NCBI GenBank assembly: GCA_013151215.1
Contig: JAADIS010000139.1
Location: 1 to 34,841 of the forward strand
Direction: 5' to 3'
From: Chlorobiota bacterium
GTDB lineage: Bacteria; Bacteroidota; Bacteroidia; Bacteroidales; F082
Length of the DNA: 34,841 bases
The notes under the pieces were generated by a model, which saw only the letters and a list, made by a program, of their open reading frames with translations, did no database searches and was not told the origin of the DNA. Each line of letters begins with the position of its first letter. Positions within the stretch are counted from its first letter, which is position 1. Below, in pieces: positions 7,092 through 15,987 of this stretch. The translations under genes and the position numbers were made by a program.

Positions 7092-8347
7092 TGATGAAAC
7101 GGTCAGTATTTTTAATTTCTTTAATGCTGTTAATACATCTTGCTGAAGGACAGGATGTTGACTATGCAAGAACTTGTCTTAACAAACTAACTTCCAAAGC
7201 GTTTCATGGTAGGGGATATGTAAAAAAAGGGGATAAAAAAGCAGCCGCTTTTATTGCGGAGGAATTTAGAAAGGATAATTTAAGCAGCTTTGGAGAAGAC
7301 TATTTCCAATATTACAGTTTCCCCATAAATACTTTCCCGGGAAAAATAACTCTCGAAATAGATGATGGGAAACTAATTCCCGGAGAAGATTTCGTTATAA
7401 GCTGCTCGAACAAATCAACCGATGGGGAGTTTAATTTAGTTTATCTCCCCGACGATATTGACAACGACTCCTTATTTGCCGATTATTATTCGGTAAACAA
7501 CTTCAGGCCAAATGATATTCTTGTCGCTAAAGCCAATCTGAGAGGTCTTTACGGCAAGGCTTTCGAAGGAATTGCGGGAGTTATGTTGCTGAGCGACAAA
7601 AGCCCGTGGTGGCATGTATCCAACGGGGCATTTATAAATAATACAATCTGGATAAAGGCTAAATCATCCAAATTCATAGATAAACCGGCAAAAGCAAGGA
7701 TTAAGTTCAAGAACGAATTTTTTGCGGATTATCAAACCCAAAATATTGTAGGTTTTGTAAAAGGAAAAAAATATCCCGATAAATATTTTGTCTTTACTGC
7801 CCATTACGACCATCTGGGAATGATGGGAAACAAAGCATATTTCCCCGGGGCAAACGACAACGGCAGTGGCACGTCAATGATCCTGGATCTGGCCCGCCAT
7901 TATTCGCTAGCTGAAAACCGCCCCGATTATTCCATTGTTTTTATAACTTTCAGCGGTGAGGAATCAGGGCTTCACGGTTCGCGTTATTTTGCCGAAAACC
8001 CGATTTTCGACCTAAAGAACATCGAACTCCTGATAAACCTCGACATGGTAGGCAGCGGCAGCGAAGGGATCACTGTTGTAAACAGCAGCATTTATAAAGA
8101 CCTGCTTGAGAAAATGAGAGGAATAAACGACGATTATTCGTTTTTGAAACAGATTAAGGAAAGAGGTGAATCATGCAATAGCGACCATTGCCCTTTTTAT
8201 CAAAAAGGTGTAAAAGCGGTCTTTATATATACCATGGGCGATGAGCTAAAGGAATACCACACTATTAACGACAAAGCGGATGATTTTCCATTTACGGCTT
8301 ATGACGGGCTGTTTAAATTGTTGACCAGGCTGGTGAAAAATAATTGA
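7091..8347 (+). CDS. Secreted M28-family zinc aminopeptidase
   Basis: This is a metallopeptidase that trims N-terminal residues or dipeptides, exported by a signal peptide (MMKRSVFLISLMLLIHLAEG). Residues about 80-210 form a PA-like insertion. The M28 catalytic domain follows with all metal and catalytic residues: FTAHYDHLG (H238), GANDNGSG (D256), TFSGEESGL (E290/E291), INLDMVGSG (D318) and EYHTINDKADD (H390). The start at the first ATG (7091) overlaps the upstream TGA, and a second ATG follows at once (7094); either gives the same signal peptide. It is part of a tight plus-strand unit with the hypothetical gene before it and rsmI three bases after it. The substrate is not predictable. Confidence 0.93.
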   Translation: MMKRSVFLISLMLLIHLAEGQDVDYARTCLNKLTSKAFHGRGYVKKGDKKAAAFIAEEFRKDNLSSFGEDYFQYYSFPINTFPGKITLEIDDGKLIPGEDFVISCSNKSTDGEFNLVYLPDDIDNDSLFADYYSVNNFRPNDILVAKANLRGLYGKAFEGIAGVMLLSDKSPWWHVSNGAFINNTIWIKAKSSKFIDKPAKARIKFKNEFFADYQTQNIVGFVKGKKYPDKYFVFTAHYDHLGMMGNKAYFPGANDNGSGTSMILDLARHYSLAENRPDYSIVFITFSGEESGLHGSRYFAENPIFDLKNIELLINLDMVGSGSEGITVVNSSIYKDLLEKMRGINDDYSFLKQIKERGESCNSDHCPFYQKGVKAVFIYTMGDELKEYHTINDKADDFPFTAYDGLFKLLTRLVKNN

Positions 8348-8350
8348 ATT

Positions 8351-9025
8351 ATGTCGAAGCTTTATATAGTACCCACTCCCATAGGCAACCTCGACGATAT
8401 GACGTTTCGTGCCATAGAGGTGTTAAAAACAGTTGACTTGATATTGGCTGAAGATACGCGGACCAGCGGTAATCTATTGAAGCATTTTGGTATCGAAAAC
8501 CGCATGATGTCCTATCACCTTCATAACGAGCATCGCCTAATCGAATCCCTGTCACAACGAATCGCCAACGGCGAAACAATGGCATTGATATCCGATGCCG
8601 GGACACCGGCGATATCAGATCCCGGTTTCCTATTGACAAGAAAATGTATTGAGGACAGTATTGAAGTAGAATGCCTGCCTGGAGCAACGGCTTTTGTGCC
8701 CGCATTGGTAAACTCGGGTTTGCCTAACGACAAGTTCTTTTTCGAGGGCTTCCTGCCTCATAAGAAAGGAAGGCAATCAAGGCTGAAAGAACTTGCCGAA
8801 TACAAACAAACTATAGTTTTTTACGAATCGCCCCACAGATTGTTAAAAACCCTGAAGCAGTTGATAGAATTTTTCGGCGCTGAGCGAAAAGTGTCCGTTT
8901 CAAGGGAACTGACAAAAATTCATGAGGAAAAAATCAGGGGCAATTTGCAGGAAGTTTACGGTCATTTCGAGCAAAAAACCATCAAAGGCGAGATCGTAAT
9001 CGTTTGCGCCGGGAAACCCAGCTGA
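8351..9025 (+). CDS. rsmI: 16S rRNA (cytidine-1402-2'-O)-methyltransferase
   Basis: RsmI uses SAM to methylate the 2'-OH of C1402 in the ribosomal P site. The 224-residue product shows the tetrapyrrole-methylase-type fold: PTPIGNLDDMT (8-18), AEDTRTSGNLL (33-43), SDAGTPAISDPG (81-92) and LPGATAFVPALVNSGLP (109-125). It is shorter than E. coli RsmI (286 residues) because the C-terminal helical extension is absent, which I believe is usual in Bacteroidota. It begins three bases after the M28 peptidase stop codon, so it is probably the last gene of that operon. Confidence 0.95.
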   Translation: MSKLYIVPTPIGNLDDMTFRAIEVLKTVDLILAEDTRTSGNLLKHFGIENRMMSYHLHNEHRLIESLSQRIANGETMALISDAGTPAISDPGFLLTRKCIEDSIEVECLPGATAFVPALVNSGLPNDKFFFEGFLPHKKGRQSRLKELAEYKQTIVFYESPHRLLKTLKQLIEFFGAERKVSVSRELTKIHEEKIRGNLQEVYGHFEQKTIKGEIVIVCAGKPS

Positions 9026-9147
9026 ACAGATCATTTTTCATAGCGTTCGATAGCGTACACCATTGTTCGTTTCCCGGCTATTTCTTGGCTGTGTTTCATT
9101 ATTGTCATGACAACGTATAACGCTGTATATCAGTACTAATTGATTTT

Positions 9148-9163
9148 TGGCACACATATTGTT
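9148..9163 (+). promoter_or_regulatory. Sigma-54-like -24/-12 promoter
   Basis: TGGCACACATATTGTT matches the sigma-54 consensus TGGCACRNNNNTTGCW at every fixed position except C to T in the -12 TTGC. The GG and TTG elements have correct spacing. It lies about 65 bases before the small repeat-protein gene at 9229. Sigma-54 (RpoN) occurs in many Bacteroidota, but none of the genes in this window encodes it or its activators. Confidence 0.45.
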
Positions 9164-9228
9164 AAGCAATAATTTATAAACAATAAAATTATCATAAATT
9201 TCAATCTTTAATAATAAAATCAAAAACG

Positions 9229-9582
9229 ATGAAAACTGTAAGATCAACACTGTTATTGGCGGCATCAATTTTTATGCTGTCGGGGCTAATGGCCCATACT
9301 ACAAGTTTTGTTATGGAGGAAGAAGCTTATATAAACGATATTCCGATGGACACTCACGAAGTTGCTTCCAACAATATATTTGAAATTGCGATCGCTAAAG
9401 AATTTCAGATGGAAGAAGAGTCGTATTTCGACGATATTCCGTTTGATACCCAGACTATAGCATCGCAAAGCATATATAAAATTGCAATGAACGAAGAGTT
9501 TGAGATGCCGGAGGAAAAATTTATAGACGACATTCCTTTCAACACAAGAAAAGTTGTGCACAACATAAGATGCATAAGATAA
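9229..9582 (+). CDS. Small secreted protein with three 32-residue DDIPF repeats
   Basis: This is a 117-residue acidic protein. A signal peptide (MKTVRSTLLLAASIFMLSGLMA) is followed by three tandem units: residues 29-60, 61-92 and 93-117 (the last shortened). Each begins M-E/P-E-E and carries the core (Y/F)-(I/F)-(N/D)-DIP-(M/F)-(D/N)-T, then an (A/V)-rich helix-like segment ending EF(Q/E). It resembles small exported Bacteroidota proteins with DIPF-T repeats that I have seen as uncharacterised; no function is known to me. Its upstream region carries a sigma-54-like promoter and its downstream region a terminator, so it is probably monocistronic. Periplasmic or extracellular location is inferred. 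Confidence 0.85.
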   Translation: MKTVRSTLLLAASIFMLSGLMAHTTSFVMEEEAYINDIPMDTHEVASNNIFEIAIAKEFQMEEESYFDDIPFDTQTIASQSIYKIAMNEEFEMPEEKFIDDIPFNTRKVVHNIRCIR

Positions 9583-9633
9583 AAAGTAAAAAATTTTTAT
9601 TGTAATAATTGGTTTCATAATGATTAAATCCCG

Positions 9634-9660
9634 TCTCGCCCCAGGCAAGGCGGGGTTTTT
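9634..9660 (+). terminator. Rho-independent terminator
   Basis: A seven-pair stem (TCTCGCC with GGCGGGG, with wobble pairs) closes an eight-base loop and is followed by five Ts. It ends the repeat-protein transcript about 50 bases after the stop codon. Confidence 0.75.
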
Positions 9661-9750
9661 GGTTTCAGCCCTGTTTATCATATTGGCAACAACATCAAAG
9701 GGGGTTTATATCAACAAATTATTTTAATTAAATTTGTTGAAATTTTTTCC

Positions 9751-11337
9751 ATGAAAAAGATAAGTCCGGCTACAATAATTATCGGTTTCTTGATAATCAG
9801 CAATTCGGTTTTTGCTTGCACAAATCTCTTGGTAAGCCCCGGGGCCTCAAAAGACGGCTCCTCGTTTTTAGTTTATTTAAACGACGGCGAATGGCTGTAT
9901 CATCTCAATCAAACGCCCGCACAGGATCACGACATCAGCGATTCGTTGACATTCAGGAGCATGAGCGGCAAATCATTTAAGATACATCAAGTGGCCCACA
10001 CTTATGCCATTATCGGTTTTCAGATGAACGAACATCAACTGTCCATCGGAGAGACCACTTTTTTAGGCCGCGAGGAGTTGTGGGACAAGGAACAGCCCCT
10101 GAAATACTGGGAATTAATGCGATTGGCTCTGCTCAGGGCCAAAACCGCACGTGAGGCTATAAAAGTAATGACTAGCCTCGCCGATACATACGGATATGGT
10201 AGTGAGGGCGAAACCTTCTCCCTTGCCGACCCCCGGGAAGCATGGTTGCTGGAAATGATAGGCACGGGTGGAAAAGGCGGTGCAGTTTGGGTTGCCAGGC
10301 GAGTGCCCGACGGTTATATTACTGCTCATGCAAACCATTCGCGTATAGGGCGGGTCCCCACCGATGACCCTGAAAATTGCTTATATTCAGACAACTATAA
10401 ACAGTTTGCCATAGATGCCGGTATCTTTAATCCCAACGAAGGCGTTGATTTTCGTTTCAACGATGTTTACGACCCTCCCTCCACGGCACATTTAAAATAT
10501 ACCGAGACCAGGGTGTGGAGCATCTTCCGCCGGGCTGCTCCATCGCAGGAGTTTTCTTCCGCTTACAACAGAAACCTCAAAGGGTCGGAAACCTATCCCC
10601 TATTCATAAAACCCGACAAAAAACTTTCGTTGAAAGACGTTTTTTCTTTGATTCGCGATCATTATGAAGGCACGGAGTTCGACATGAGGAAAGACATGGC
10701 CGCAGGCCCTTCCGGCAACCCCAACCGCCCCCGGCCTCTGGAATGGGAAATAAATGCTGCAAGATACAGTTGGGAAAGGCCGGTATCAACATATAATACA
10801 GCATTTTCCTTTGTAGCCCAAATGCGTGAATTCCTCCCCGACGAAATAGGTGGCATCTGTTGGTTCGCTGTCGATGACACTTATACAAACTGCTATTTCC
10901 CAATATATTGCAACAACACACAAATTCCGGAAGCTTTTACTAAAGGCGATATAAAACATTATTCACCCGAATCAGCATGGTGGGCATTTAATTATGTAGC
11001 CAACTTTGCTATGCTGCGTTATAATTTGATGGTTGAAGATATAAAAAGCGTCCAGCAAACCCTGGAGGATGGTTTTATAAATCAGCAAAAAGGGATAGAG
11101 ACGGCCGCACTCAGTTTAGATAAGCAAGACAGAATAGACTTCCTAAGTGCTTATTCCGCTTATGCCGGGAGAAAAGTACATAAAGCATGGGTCGAACTTG
11201 GTGAATTGCTGGTCTCAAAGTATAATGACGGCTATGTGAAAGACCCTGAAAACAATATAATATCAAAGTCTTACAGCAAGGAATACCTCAACAAAATAGT
11301 TGAGCAAGAAGGTGATAGATATAAAATTGATGATTAA
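9751..11337 (+). CDS. C69-family dipeptidase (Ntn hydrolase), copy 1
   Basis: This is a dipeptidase of MEROPS family C69 (PepD-like), hydrolysing dipeptides with an N-terminal nucleophile Cys. The 528-residue precursor has a signal peptide ending SVFA, followed at once by the nucleophile Cys23 in CTNLLVSPGASKDGS. Other family landmarks are NEHQLSIGETTF at about residue 92, AREAIKVM at about 133, and SLADPREAWLLEMIG at about 158. It is presumably periplasmic. It is paralogous to the gene at 17830-19581 on the opposite strand, with the same landmarks. Its last eight bases overlap the start of a TPR-sensor pseudogene, suggesting these once formed an operon. Confidence 0.93.
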   Translation: MKKISPATIIIGFLIISNSVFACTNLLVSPGASKDGSSFLVYLNDGEWLYHLNQTPAQDHDISDSLTFRSMSGKSFKIHQVAHTYAIIGFQMNEHQLSIGETTFLGREELWDKEQPLKYWELMRLALLRAKTAREAIKVMTSLADTYGYGSEGETFSLADPREAWLLEMIGTGGKGGAVWVARRVPDGYITAHANHSRIGRVPTDDPENCLYSDNYKQFAIDAGIFNPNEGVDFRFNDVYDPPSTAHLKYTETRVWSIFRRAAPSQEFSSAYNRNLKGSETYPLFIKPDKKLSLKDVFSLIRDHYEGTEFDMRKDMAAGPSGNPNRPRPLEWEINAARYSWERPVSTYNTAFSFVAQMREFLPDEIGGICWFAVDDTYTNCYFPIYCNNTQIPEAFTKGDIKHYSPESAWWAFNYVANFAMLRYNLMVEDIKSVQQTLEDGFINQQKGIETAALSLDKQDRIDFLSAYSAYAGRKVHKAWVELGELLVSKYNDGYVKDPENNIISKSYSKEYLNKIVEQEGDRYKIDD

Positions 11338-12706
11338 AGCCATTTGCTACATACAAATACTACTTTTGGTCTTTACGGTGAACAACACCTATTCCCAGAA
11401 AACGGATAGTTTGAAAAATCTTCTTTCAAAATCAACCAGCCCGGAAAAGCGGCTCCCAATACTATTAAACTTATGTTCTGAATATCAATACATCAACAGC
11501 GATACGGCAGCCTACTATATTCATCAGGCTATTTCACTGAACAACAATTTCAACTTAAAAAAATACAATAGCAGGATCCAGGTATCTTATGCTGACATCC
11601 TTGTTTTACAAGACAGCATTAGCAAGGCCCTGGATATTTACAATACGGTAAAAACCGACTTTTTGAAGGAAGGGGAATTAAAGTATTTGACGAAAGTTTA
11701 CCTTGTTGCCGGAAACATTTATTTGATGAACGAAGACTATCCCAATGCCCTTTCAGATTATAATTATGGATTGATACTGGCCGACAGTTTGTCGTTAAAC
11801 GATTTAATACCACATTTTTACAATAATATAGGGGGCATTTACTTCAATATAGGCAGCGCAAAAAAGCTTATGATAATTACTTAAAGGCTGCTGGTTTCTT
11901 CAAGTTGAACGCCGACACCTTTAATTTGGCAATAGCCTACGCCAACATCTCGAATATTTATATCAACTCGGAACAAGAAGACCTTGCCTTTGAATCGTTA
12001 AAAATGGCAACCCGGCTGTTTGAGAGAACACAAAACTATTTTCGCATTTCGGAATCATATATCTCTTATTCAAAATTGTACCTAAAAAAGGGGGAGATGC
12101 AAAAAGCCTACGAAAGCATTCAAATGGCAATTGAGGCGATAGACAAGGAAGGGAATTCATATATGGGGCCAAAAACATTGGCACATAGTTCAATTCAGTT
12201 AGTCCTGGGGCAAGTGTTGCTTAAAATGGACAGCCTTCAACAATCGGAAAAAGCACTTCTTAAATGTTTTGACTTGTCGAAAGAAAACAATTTTTACAAT
12301 AATAGCAGCTTGGCGGCCCGGAACTTGTCATCGCTTTATAAAACCATGGGCAAATGGCAAACGGCTTTTAAGTACCTGGAAACATCAATCGAGTTCTCCA
12401 ATATTTCGCGAAACGATGAAAAACTGAACAGGCTTGCGAAAAAAGAGTTGGATTATACCATAGAAAAACAAAAGCGCAAACAGCAGATAATGTTGCTCGA
12501 ACAAAAGAACGAACAAACGCGAAACTATTGGCTGTTGGCAACCGGTGTGTGCTTTCGTCCGTGCTTATAAGCATAATTCTTTTTCTGCTCTATTGGTTGG
12601 AGAAAAACAAGCGCCTCAGGACCCTTGAATCGGAAAAAGCCATACACAAGGATTTGGATTACAGGAACAATACAGGAACAAGGAACTGGCAACTTTTGTT
12701 TTGTAA
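11330..12706 (+). pseudogene. TPR sensor/regulator pseudogene with three slippage frameshifts
   Basis: The original gene encoded a signal peptide (MIKAICYIQILLLVFTVNNT), several TPR repeats, one membrane segment (LSSVLISIILFLLYWLEK) and a cytoplasmic coiled coil (LESEKAIHKDLDYRNKELATFVL). This is the architecture of Bacteroidota TPR proteins with a C-terminal HTH or kinase part. It is broken three times: loss of one A in the run at 11860-11865 gives a stop at 11882; an extra GT at 12545-12551 shifts the frame before the membrane segment; and an 11-bp tandem duplication (12661-12671/12672-12682) shifts it again. The restored frame then stops at 12704-12706, so the C-terminal domain is lost. 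Start ATG 11330 overlaps the dipeptidase stop. Confidence 0.85.
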
Positions 12707-12789
12707 TCTGCTATTAATCTTAAGTAGCTCCGTAAATTTCTTTTAAATATTTTACTGCGCTTCCTTTGTGCCGTTCATATTTTATTTTT

Positions 12790-12948
12790 ATGCAAAAGAA
12801 AAAAAACAATGATTCGTCGAAGGTTTTAATGGATGAGCTTGATAGATTGATCTCCAAAAAGGAAAAAGAAAATTCTGCCTTAAAGCTTTTATTAAACATC
12901 GATAAAAAGACCGTTTCAAAAAAAAATCAAAATAAATTATTCAATTAA
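12790..12948 (+). CDS. Small basic coiled-coil protein, hypothetical
   Basis: This 52-codon frame starts MQKKKNNDSSKVLMDELD, has a leucine-heptad segment (LISKKEKENSALKLLLN), and ends with a Lys/Asn-rich tail. It lacks a signal peptide and I do not recognise a family. It sits between two pseudogenes, so it could be an independent small gene or a remnant. It is rated possible only. Confidence 0.4.
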   Translation: MQKKKNNDSSKVLMDELDRLISKKEKENSALKLLLNIDKKTVSKKNQNKLFN

Positions 12949-12959
12949 AAAACATTATC

Positions 12960-13941
12960 ATGAAAAAAATCTTAATTTTCGCGATTTCAATTATTTCAAT
13001 TACAGGGCTTAATGCACAATGGACACAATTAAACCCGGGCACAAACGCTAGTTTTCAGGATATCTGCGTTTCGCCCACCGACAATAATTACATATTCGTT
13101 GCCGGGGGCGATAAGATGTACAAATCAACGGACGAAGGCGACAGTTGGACCGAAATGAACCAATCGCTCACCACCACCCTTTGGGGCATTAGTTTCCCTA
13201 CCAACAGTATCGGTTACGTATGCTCAAACGATGGCTATGTACTAAAAACCACGGATGGTGGAAATAGCTGGAGCATCAGCCTGCAAATAAGCACAGGTGG
13301 TTTTCGACAGGGTATCCTTTAAGGATGCCAACAACGGGATAGCCTCTGGTTACGGCATTTACACAACCAGCGACGGAGGGGCAAACTGAACAAAGGCACA
13401 AGACAACGGAGCCACATGGATAGTGTTGAAAAACGATTTTAACGCTATATTCGGAACGGTAAGTTTTTATGACGACATGCATGGTTTGGCCGGGGGTGCC
13501 GGAAAGGTTTGGTTATCGGATAACGGCGGTTTAGCTTGGACAGAATACACAAGCCCCGGGTTCGGTATCAACAGGGCGGCTGTGAGAATGGATTACGACA
13601 CTTGTTTTATCAGTGGAGAAGACGGACTGATTTATAAGACTACCGACCATGGCAACAATTGGACGCTCGATGGCGATTTTAACGGATATTTGCTTCGTGA
13701 TATGACTATCTATCCAAATCCTTCTTCCGGCATGGTTTATATAAAAACCCACGATGTCCCGGTTGAAGATTTTGATATAAGTATATTCAGTATTGCCGGA
13801 GAACTAATTTATAAGGAACACCATTCTTACGATGCTAACATTATATCATTCGACGCCTCCGAAATGGAAGCAGGCCTATATTTGGTTGCCATAATTAACA
13901 AGGCAAGGAAATACACCTCCAAACTGATCATTAAGCACTAA
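12960..13941 (+). pseudogene. Beta-propeller (BNR/Ycf48-like) T9SS cargo pseudogene
   Basis: Both halves belong to one gene. The signal peptide (MKKILIFAISIISITGLNA) is followed by propeller blades with repeated S/T-DGG-x-SW motifs (STDEGDSWTEM, TTDGGNSW, TSDGGAN, SDNGGLAW, TTDHGNNW). A complete type A C-terminal sorting domain (YPNPSSGMVYIKT to the terminal KLIIKH) would send it through the type IX secretion system to the cell surface. A +1 shift at about 13296-13304 ends the first frame at 13322. In the restored frame a blade Trp codon has become TGA (13387-13389). TGA is a normal stop elsewhere in the window, so recoding is unlikely. Sequencing error could explain one lesion but less easily both. 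Confidence 0.8.
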
Positions 13942-14042
13942 TTCACAAGTTGTTATAACATACCGGTTAATAAACCGCGTTTTAATTTGCATAGGTTTTT
14001 TCATTTTATAGTTGACGGTTTTATCAAAAAACTGCACTCCTC

Positions 14043-14075
14043 AAACCCCTACCATTAAAAATGGCGGGGGTTTTT
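14043..14075 (+). terminator. Rho-independent terminator
   Basis: CCCCTACCAT and ATGGCGGGGG pair (with one internal mismatch region) around a short A-rich loop, followed by TTTTT. It lies about 100 bases beyond the pseudogenised propeller gene and insulates the next gene. Confidence 0.8.
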
Positions 14076-14163
14076 CTTAAAAATAATTAAGAAAACACTA
14101 TATCCTGTGGCAAGGCGTTTGCATTAAAGCACTAAATATTAGTATAAACATGAAACTTAAACA

Positions 14164-14194
14164 TTTGCAAATAGCATATTTAGCTGTATTTTTG
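14164..14194 (+). promoter_or_regulatory. Bacteroidota-type promoter (TTTG-19-TAnnTTTG)
   Basis: TTTG at 14164-14167 is separated by exactly 19 bases from TATTTTTG at 14187-14194. This matches the phylum's -33/-7 consensus. Transcription should begin near 14200, giving a leader of about 15 bases for the gene at 14215. Confidence 0.75.
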
Positions 14195-14214
14195 CAATAT
14201 AAAAACAGAGAATC

Positions 14215-15141
14215 ATGGAAGATCAGAATAATGGAATAGAGGAAATAAAACACAAAAACAATAATTTGTGGATGTATATTGTATTAATAGTTCTTGCATT
14301 GGGAATTATAGGCCTATCTGTTTATATGATTTCGATAAAGAAGGAATTGAGCGGGCTTGTTGCCGAGAAAGAATCACAACGTTTGGAACTCGTTGAGGAA
14401 TTGGACAGCTTGATGCGGGAACATGAGAGTTTCAAGATTTCCTATGGTGAGATGTCCGACTCGCTGGTAAGCATGGACAGCCTTATACAGTCGAATGCCA
14501 AAGAAATCAAGAAACTGTTGGATTACAAATGGGAATACTATAAAATCAAAAAGAAACTTTCGAGACTGCAAATCGTTTCTCAAAAGTATGTACGACAAAT
14601 GGATTCCTTATACACAGTAAACTCTACTCTTACTGAGCAAAATCTGCAGATGAAGGAAGAGATACAAATTGAAAGGCGGAGAAACAAAAACCTGGCACAA
14701 CAAAAAGATGAGTTGAGCAACAAAGTTGAAGAAGCTTCTATATTGGGATCATATAACATTGTTGCAGGTGCATACAGGGTAAAAGGCAATGGCAGTGAAG
14801 TTAAAACCGATAAAATCAGGAGGACTGACAGAATAAAAATATGTTTTACCCTAAGCGGGAATTCCATTGTTGCACCCGGTCCGAAATCAATATACTTAAG
14901 AATTGCCCAACCCGACAAAAAAATCCTAAGCAAAGGAAGAGGCGATCAATATACTTTTGTTCACAAGGGCGAAACACTTCAGTATAGCGCAAGAAAAGAT
15001 ATTGACTACCAAAACGAGGCAGTTGATATCTGCATGCGCTGGAACAAAAGGAGCAGCCAGAATCTTAAAGCGGGTGTTTACCACATTGATATCTTCGATG
15101 GTGATGCCAATATCGGGCATACTACTTTCGAACTAAAATAA
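14215..15141 (+). CDS. Membrane-anchored coiled-coil protein, hypothetical
   Basis: This 308-residue protein has a short cytoplasmic N-terminus (about 1-18), one transmembrane helix (WMYIVLIVLALGIIGLSVYM, about 19-38), a long coiled coil (about 45-175, many Glu/Lys/Leu with heptads) and a C-terminal beta-rich globular domain (about 180-308; VAGAYRVKGNGSEV, GVYHIDIFDGDANIGHTTF). The layout implies a single-pass inner-membrane protein with its coiled coil and end domain in the periplasm. I recall similar uncharacterised proteins in Bacteroidota but know no function. It has its own strong promoter, stands alone between two non-coding repeat regions, and is intact, unlike its upstream neighbours. 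Confidence 0.85.
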   Translation: MEDQNNGIEEIKHKNNNLWMYIVLIVLALGIIGLSVYMISIKKELSGLVAEKESQRLELVEELDSLMREHESFKISYGEMSDSLVSMDSLIQSNAKEIKKLLDYKWEYYKIKKKLSRLQIVSQKYVRQMDSLYTVNSTLTEQNLQMKEEIQIERRRNKNLAQQKDELSNKVEEASILGSYNIVAGAYRVKGNGSEVKTDKIRRTDRIKICFTLSGNSIVAPGPKSIYLRIAQPDKKILSKGRGDQYTFVHKGETLQYSARKDIDYQNEAVDICMRWNKRSSQNLKAGVYHIDIFDGDANIGHTTFELK

Positions 15142-15499
15142 AGATAATTAAAACGGACTTCAGGCTTCGATAATCAGAAAAGGGGAAATCCGGATGTCGG
15201 ATGTCGAATGTCGAATGTCGAATGTTGAATTACGAATCCTGAGGGGTTGGGATGAATGATGAGGTGGGGGAAAGGAATTACGAATTACGAATGTCGAATA
15301 ACTAATGACGAACTTTGAGTCCGGGGGGATCGGGAGAATTATGAAGTTTATAAGGAACAAAAAACCTGCCTCGATATTCGGTTTTCGGTATTAAAAAAAT
15401 GAACAATGAATTATACTCACCGTCAGACTGCGCAAAAACCTCACCAGCATTTTCATTAAAAAACCACACAATATTTTAGCATAAAAGAGATCAAGATCC
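15142..15499. other. Spacer dominated by heptad repeats
   Basis: No gene is supported. Two heptad blocks occupy 15192-15240 and 15275-15323, followed by a degenerate GGGGGATCGGGA element at about 15324-15335. Confidence 0.75.
15192..15323. repeat. Two heptanucleotide arrays (GAATGTC/GAATTAC units)
   Basis: Block 1 (15192-15240): GGATGTC x2, GAATGTC x2, GAATGTT, GAATTAC, GAATCCT. Block 2 (15275-15323): GAATTAC x2, GAATGTC, GAATAAC, TAATGAC, GAACTTT, GAGTCCG. All share a GAA/GGA head and a pyrimidine-rich variable tail. Confidence 0.9.
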
Positions 15500-15556
15500 T
15501 TGGCTATCTCACTGATAATGCAGTATCTTCATACTGTAAATCAGAGAGAAGAGATC

Positions 15557-15949
15557 ATGGACTTTATTAAAGGATTCGACAGAAACCAATTGGTGATGAT
15601 GGACTTTGAAGCCAATGTTGGGCATGACTCCCGGGCAAGGGACGTGGATTGGTTCGTTGATGCCCTGCCCATGGGCGAACTTGGCTTCAATAATGTTTTG
15701 CTTTCAGAAGGGAGACCACCGTACAAAGCATCGGATATGTTAAAACTATTTATGTGCGGCTACAAAAAGGACCTTCGCACTTCACGGAAGCTGGAGGCAG
15801 CATGTAAGATAAACATTGCTTATAAACTAATCTCAAAACCCTTCGAACGGGAAATTGTGCTACTTTTACAATTGATAATGGGGTTTGTGCGCAGACTCCC
15901 GTTGGGCATAAATGAAGAAAAACACAAGTATTTTGTTAGTACGGGCTAA
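15557..15949 (+). pseudogene. IS1182-like transposase N-terminal remnant
   Basis: MDFIKGFDRNQLVMMDFE opens like IS1182/ISL-type transposases. It is followed by the DUF772 N-terminal domain (DVDWFVDALPMGELGF, EGRPPYKASDMLKLFMCGY, RTSRKLEAACKIN). Homology stops at about residue 92 (near 15833); the remaining 40 residues are unrelated read-through, and the catalytic DDE domain is absent. No terminal inverted repeats were found. The frame opens further upstream, but ATG 15557 fits the family start. Confidence 0.8.
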
Positions 15950-15962
15950 TGTTGTATATTTG
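15932..15962 (+). promoter_or_regulatory. Bacteroidota-type promoter of the toxin-antitoxin operon
   Basis: TTTG at 15932-15935, 19 bases, then TATATTTG at 15955-15962: an exact consensus match. Transcription should start near 15969, about 20 bases before the antitoxin ATG. Confidence 0.8.
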
Positions 15963-15987
15963 CACGTATATTTAAAAGTGGAAAATC

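Noticed and set aside
13387-13389. TGA read as Trp (genetic-code change)
   Set aside because: TGA is used as the normal stop in several intact genes here (for example those ending at 7091 and 9025), and the gene also has a frameshift.
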